Shown in pieces: positions 59,618 to 64,000 of a stretch of DNA of 64,000 bases (position 1 is the stretch's first letter; each line of letters starts with the position of its first letter). Both the position numbers and the translations under genes were made by a program. The stretch is from Adenophora triphylla var. japonica (Eukaryota > Streptophyta > Magnoliopsida > Asterales > Campanulaceae). Location: NCBI GenBank assembly GCA_022495995.1, contig JAFEMH010003616.1, forward strand, positions 186,001 through 250,000, given 5' to 3'. Below the pieces are notes generated by a model. The model had not been told where the DNA came from, did not search any database, and was given only the letters and a program-made list of their open reading frames with translations.

Positions 59618-60469
59618 CCCCTCACCTGAAGCCACGGTTCCTGCAGATTCACAGCAAGAACATCAGCAGAACAACAACTTCAGTTCCAGCATTACTTCAG
59701 CAACTGCAAGGCCACTTTACAGCAGGGATATACTTGGTTTAGGACTCTAATATACTCCCTTTAAGTCTTATAACACATATATAACATGTGTATAACAATT
59801 TCCAATTCATAACACCACCCTTGGCCATGTAAATCAACACCAACCTAGTGTTGTTCCCAAGTTCCAAACCCTAGCTGAAGTTGTATCCAACTTAAACATA
59901 AAAGCTAAGTGTTGAACCTCACATAACACCTTCATTACTCAGTAATACATCATTAACCAAGCCATGAACAATTATTGGAAAAGAACCATAATAATTACCA
60001 AGAATTATCAATGAAAAGAGAGAAATACTCGGATGAACTAGCTCAAAACACTTTCCTCAGCAATAGTTTGAAATCAGAATTGACACCCACTTCAAATCTG
60101 TTTTTCTAAGATTTTTAGAAGTAGAACAAGGGTTTGGAAACTCTCTTGGCTGGAGGAAACCTTTAGAACACTTTGGTCCCTTTTTTACCAGATCTCCATT
60201 TTGGTCCCTTCTTTTCACAGTTTTCCACTTTGATCCCTGAACTTTAAAACCAAGCTTAACTCTCCCATTTTCTGCCTAATTTCATTTTAGCCCTGTAATT
60301 TCAAAGCACTAGAAAATGGGTCATTATTTACCAGTAATCAACAACAACCTGGGAGCAGCTCTAGCCAAGGACCATCATGGGGGCCAGATTGATTTTCACC
60401 GCCTCAGTAGTCCCGGAAGGTATCCCTATCCCTTTATTATTTGTTTTGTGATGATGCATATGAGACTAT

Positions 60470-62515
60470 GCATTGTTTAGTAAGGGGGTGGGGTACCTAC
60501 ATTTTGTTTGTGTATAGTTGTTTTCATTGTTTTGAAAAAAAAAAAAGATAAAAAAAAGAAAAAAATATATAAAAAATGAGAGGCTAAGTGAAAACCCGAA
60601 ATGGCACTTAGGCAAAAGGCGAGGAAGTGAAAATTTTTTAAAAATTGTTTATATCACCATAGTGGAGACATAAGGGAGGTTTTGGAGTATCGGTAGGACA
60701 ATTGTTGGAGTAGGAGTTCGGATAGTAGGGCCTGAATAGAAATTCTCGTTCACTGTTGGAGTTATAAGGGGAGTTGGTGCTTTCACGAGGTTGTTTTGTG
60801 AAGGATTAACATTCCTTGACAAGACCGTTATACGAGGGCGGTAGTTGTGTGAGATAAGCGTGGGGGAAAATTAGGACATTTTAGTTCCCCCATTTGCTTT
60901 TATGTGTGGGCCTTAGTTCGGATGACCATTTACATGTTGGAGTAGGTATCAAGCTAAGGCCGTATACTCATATATTTTTTGGGAGTTATAAGGAGATGGA
61001 AGCATTTATATTCCGTATTGTGGTTGACTAATTTGGATTGGTGGATTAGAGGTGATTAGGGGTCATTTTCTTCCCATGCTACCTGTTTAGACCAGAGTTT
61101 TAGAGTGAGGTTATGATATTACTCAGGGATGAGTAATGGTCTAAGCGTGGGGAAATTTGATGTGGTGGATTTCATTATATGTTATTTTACTATTTTTCTA
61201 GACATTTTATCCTTATTTTGATGTATTTAGTTTAGATTTGATGTAATTTGGGATAATATGTTAAAGCAAGGTATTAGTAAGAGTTATTGTAATCCGAGGG
61301 TATTTAAGGTCTTTTATTTCATATCCGAATGTAATACTCTCGAGGAGCCAAAGTCAAGCCCAAAAAGCCAAGATTATGAAGTGGAGGATTGTTCTGCAAA
61401 AATATGAAAAGTCCAGTGACCAAATTGCAAATCTAGAAAGTTCAAGGATCAGACTGAAAATCTGAAAAATTCAGGGACCAAAGTGTAAAAGGGACAATAA
61501 GAGTAAGACACATAATTATCCGCACGGAAGTCCAAGTGGGCGGCTAAGTTGACTTGACTTTATTTAAAAAGTTTTTATTTTATTTTCTTTTTCTTTTTCT
61601 TTTTCCTTATGGTATTAGGATTATTGATTGATGGGAGGAGTATAAATAATTCTTTTGAAAATTTTATTAGGGTTGAATGTTATTTTATTTTTAGGTTTTT
61701 CTCTCTAGAAACTTTTGAAGAATATTACTTCCATGGAAGCTTAAACTTGCATAGCTTTGGATTGTAATTCTTGATCCGTTTTGATATCAATTGAGGTTTG
61801 ATTCTTTCTTATTTTGTTTTTCTAATTGCAATTTTACTTGTGCCTTATTCTAAATCTAATTCTAGTGTTTTGAAACTTGATCAATTTTTTAATCCATTTT
61901 ATTGGGTTTTTGCTAGAATTCTCTTATACCGTGTCGGATTAGGGTTTTCATTGTAGCACCTTCATAAATCTCGTATGTGTCATCTTGATTTGTGATTAGG
62001 GTAAAATTGGCTTTATTTATATTTGAAATAGTAATAGAATAATTTCTTGATCTTCATCTCTTAAAGCTTTCATCAATTAATATTTTTGAATCTTGACCGT
62101 GTCGGCTAGGTTTAATTATTGATTAGGATTATTAGTTGAGTGTGTCGCCGCTAGTAATTAATAACAAAGAAGAGATAGATATTTTCCAATCTCGTGATCA
62201 AGTAATTAGGGGCAAGAAAGAAAAAATTCTACCGGTGATATTGATTGATAGACGGGGATAGTTTTATTTATCCAAAGTGTTTTTTACATTATTGTTTACA
62301 ACTTAGATTTTAATTCCCGTCTTAGAAAATTAATTCATCAACAAGTAAACCCCCCCCCCCATTTGTGTGTGATTAGTTCGTATTCAATAACGTTCTTCAG
62401 TAGTTCGACCCTAGACTTACCTTGCTACATTCTTGTGGCCGAGTCCCGGTTTAATTTAGTAGGTGTGCGACTTAAGCGTACCATATACTGAAGTGGCTTG
62501 ACCAGACACTGCATA
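60470..62515 (+). mobile_element. Gypsy-like LTR fragment (Tat/Athila-like), copy B
   Basis: The same block inside the second long repeat copy. Its poly-A tract is shorter and interrupted (about 60535-60562) and its C-run near 62350 is longer than in copy A, as expected for slippage or homopolymer error. Confidence 0.4.
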
Positions 62516-63125
62516 ACTTTTTATTCGATAAATATGTCTTAAGAGTTTTCTGGAAACAACATGTCTATGCTGCAGGCCATGAAATTCCGCATAGTCTAGA
62601 TTGTTGATATTCGCGGCCACTATGTTATTGGACGATTAAGCAGATCTTGGGCCTCAAACTTGTTTTTTTTTTGTAGACTAGGCTAACGCTAAGACTGAGT
62701 TGAACCATCAACAATGGTATTATCTAGATTATGTTATTTGTTTCGTTTTCTTCCTCTTGTCATTTTTCTATCCAAATCCATCTTAATCTGCTCAACAAAA
62801 ATTGATAGAATCAAGGGAAGGAAAATCATGATCAATAAGGTGAAGCCAAAAATACTGATCGCCAAGAAAGTAGTTACCTAGGTTGACGCAGTGGTCAAGC
62901 CGTAGTGGTCACCGGACAGGCCAAGAAAAGGCCGGACATACTAAGTTTGTGTGGTCTTACGGGAAGATGACTATACTAGACATGACTTCGTATGAGTATT
63001 TTTAATATAGTTAAATGCAATTGTTTTTATTTTAATAATTGTGTATATGGTGATGCCTAGATTGATTGCAATATAGTATTTTGTGTTGTATTCTTGTATG
63101 TGTTTGTGTAAATTGCAAAAATATG

Positions 63126-63661
63126 AATGGTGAGTTGGATCCAATATAAAAACAATACCAAATATTCAGAGCTTGTCAAATGTATTTGGGAAGGCAAAAA
63201 CAAAATTGTGTCAATGGTATTTGGGAGGAACAAAACCGTCCCAAATAGATTTTGGAAGGGCAAGCGTAGTCGTGTCAAATGTATTTCGAGAGGCAATCAA
63301 ACCGTGCCAAATGTATTTGGGATGGCGTACAAAAGCGTGACAAATGTATTTGGAAGGGGCAGAAAAAATCGTGCCTAATGTATTTGGAAGGGCAAATAAA
63401 ACCGTGCCTAATGTGTTTGGAAGGACAAACAAAACCGTCCCAAATACGTATTTGGGATGGGCCACTAAAAACCGTCACAAATACCCGTAAATAAGACAGA
63501 CTTGCTCAACCATCACCATTTCCGTGTCAAATACTTTTTGGGTTGTCACAAATGTATTTGGCACCCTTGTATTTGGGAGGGAGCCAAAACCGTCCCATGG
63601 CCGTCCCAAATACTTTTATGACGGTTTATGGCCTTCACAAATACTCCTTTTTCTTGTAGTG
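63126..63661. mobile_element. Right end of a CACTA element, copy B
   Basis: Duplicate of the CACTA terminus at 4760-5295, with the same subterminal repeats and the same TTTTTCTTGTAGTG end. Confidence 0.65.
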
Positions 63662-63721
63662 TCAAACTAACAATAAAAATAAAAATAGAGGGATTAAATT
63701 TTCGAGATGGAGAGAGTATTT

Positions 63722-64000
63722 CACTATAAGAAAACTGTCATTTAGTGATAGATTTTAGCGACGGACACAATTCCGCCGCTAATAGCGACGGATTAGCAAG
63801 GGAATAGTGAGGGATAAAAAATAAAAAAATAAAGCTGAAAACGACAACTTTACCGACGGATTTAACGACGGATTTAACGATGGACAATATTCCCTCACTA
63901 TTTTGTTGTAAAAGTGGCGCCAAAAAATTAAGCCTTTTTTACCGACGGTTTACCGACGGATTAGCGACGGATTGCAAATTTTTTTTACCGACAGATGTAT
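63722..64000. mobile_element. Start of the duplicated CACTA element (cut by window end)
   Basis: CACTATAAGAAAACTG at 63722 preceded by TTT, followed by the same GCGACGGA subterminal repeats as at 5356. Only 279 bp are inside the window. Confidence 0.8.

Larger units (their letters stand above)
58362..64000. repeat. Long direct repeat, copy B (right edge cut by window)
   Basis: Second copy of bases 1-5634, direct orientation. It carries the same internal order of elements, including the CACTA end at 63661 and the start of the next CACTA element at 63722. The duplication therefore happened after the second CACTA element inserted, or the whole block was copied together with it. Copy B keeps intact CAG/CTG words where copy A shows CG, CGT or CAAAG-like strings. 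Confidence 0.95.

Noticed and set aside
1..64000. The two long repeat copies as LTRs of one giant element
   Set aside because: They contain ends of CACTA elements and continue beyond the window, there is no TG...CA boundary, and the DNA between them contains several independent elements plus a host gene.

Overview
This window is plant nuclear DNA, most likely from a eudicot with a repeat-rich genome. The evidence is nested plant transposon families (Ty1/copia, CACTA, MULE, hAT, Helitron-like, Stowaway-like MITEs), a plant mobile domain (PMD) gene, a MuDR-type transposase remnant and one intron-containing major-latex-protein (MLP) gene. The species cannot be named from the sequence alone. Only one host gene looks intact (MLP-like, 18166-18720, minus strand); almost everything else is mobile or repeated DNA.

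Layout. Bases 1-5634 are copied in direct orientation at 58362-64000, a constant offset of about 58.36 kb; both copies run off the window. The copied block holds LTR-like sequence, a Gypsy-like LTR, the end of one CACTA element and the start of a second. That second CACTA element is complete in the first copy (5356-17585, TTT target duplication). It contains a 2.2 kb array of the 7-bp word TATAGGG in both orientations, a captured promoter and exon fragment of a host gene, and a 7.06 kb copia element (9718-16775, GTCAT duplication) inserted into that captured exon. The MLP gene lies between the CACTA end and the next large block.

From 19011 to 43455 lies a tandem array of 11 units with a period of about 1.745 kb. 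Each unit carries a Stowaway-like MITE (absent from unit 1, which keeps the empty TA site), a SINE-like tRNA-related module and a Helitron-like segment full of palindromes. Unit 11 is split by a 6.01 kb MULE (37034-43044; about 147-bp inverted repeats; 9-bp duplication GTACGAAGC). The MULE carries a truncated transposase, a frameshifted plant-transposon protein and a four-exon PMD gene with two stops. A similar palindromic module (TCCGGAATT...AATTCCGGA plus GCGATCGC) lies upstream of each of the three.

From 43.5 to 58.4 kb lie further MITEs, a long degenerate inverted repeat, Helitron-like arrays, a 44-bp minisatellite, an hAT MITE (53598-54486, 8-bp duplication) and copia fragments. The word CACGA(G/C)TCGTG is clustered in four places.

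One cross-cutting signal stands out. Where near-identical repeat copies differ, the differences fall largely on CAG/CTG and take forms such as CGT, CG or CAAAG. This is not deamination. It looks like consensus error at CHG-methylated sites, and it may explain some of the frameshifts in the transposon genes.
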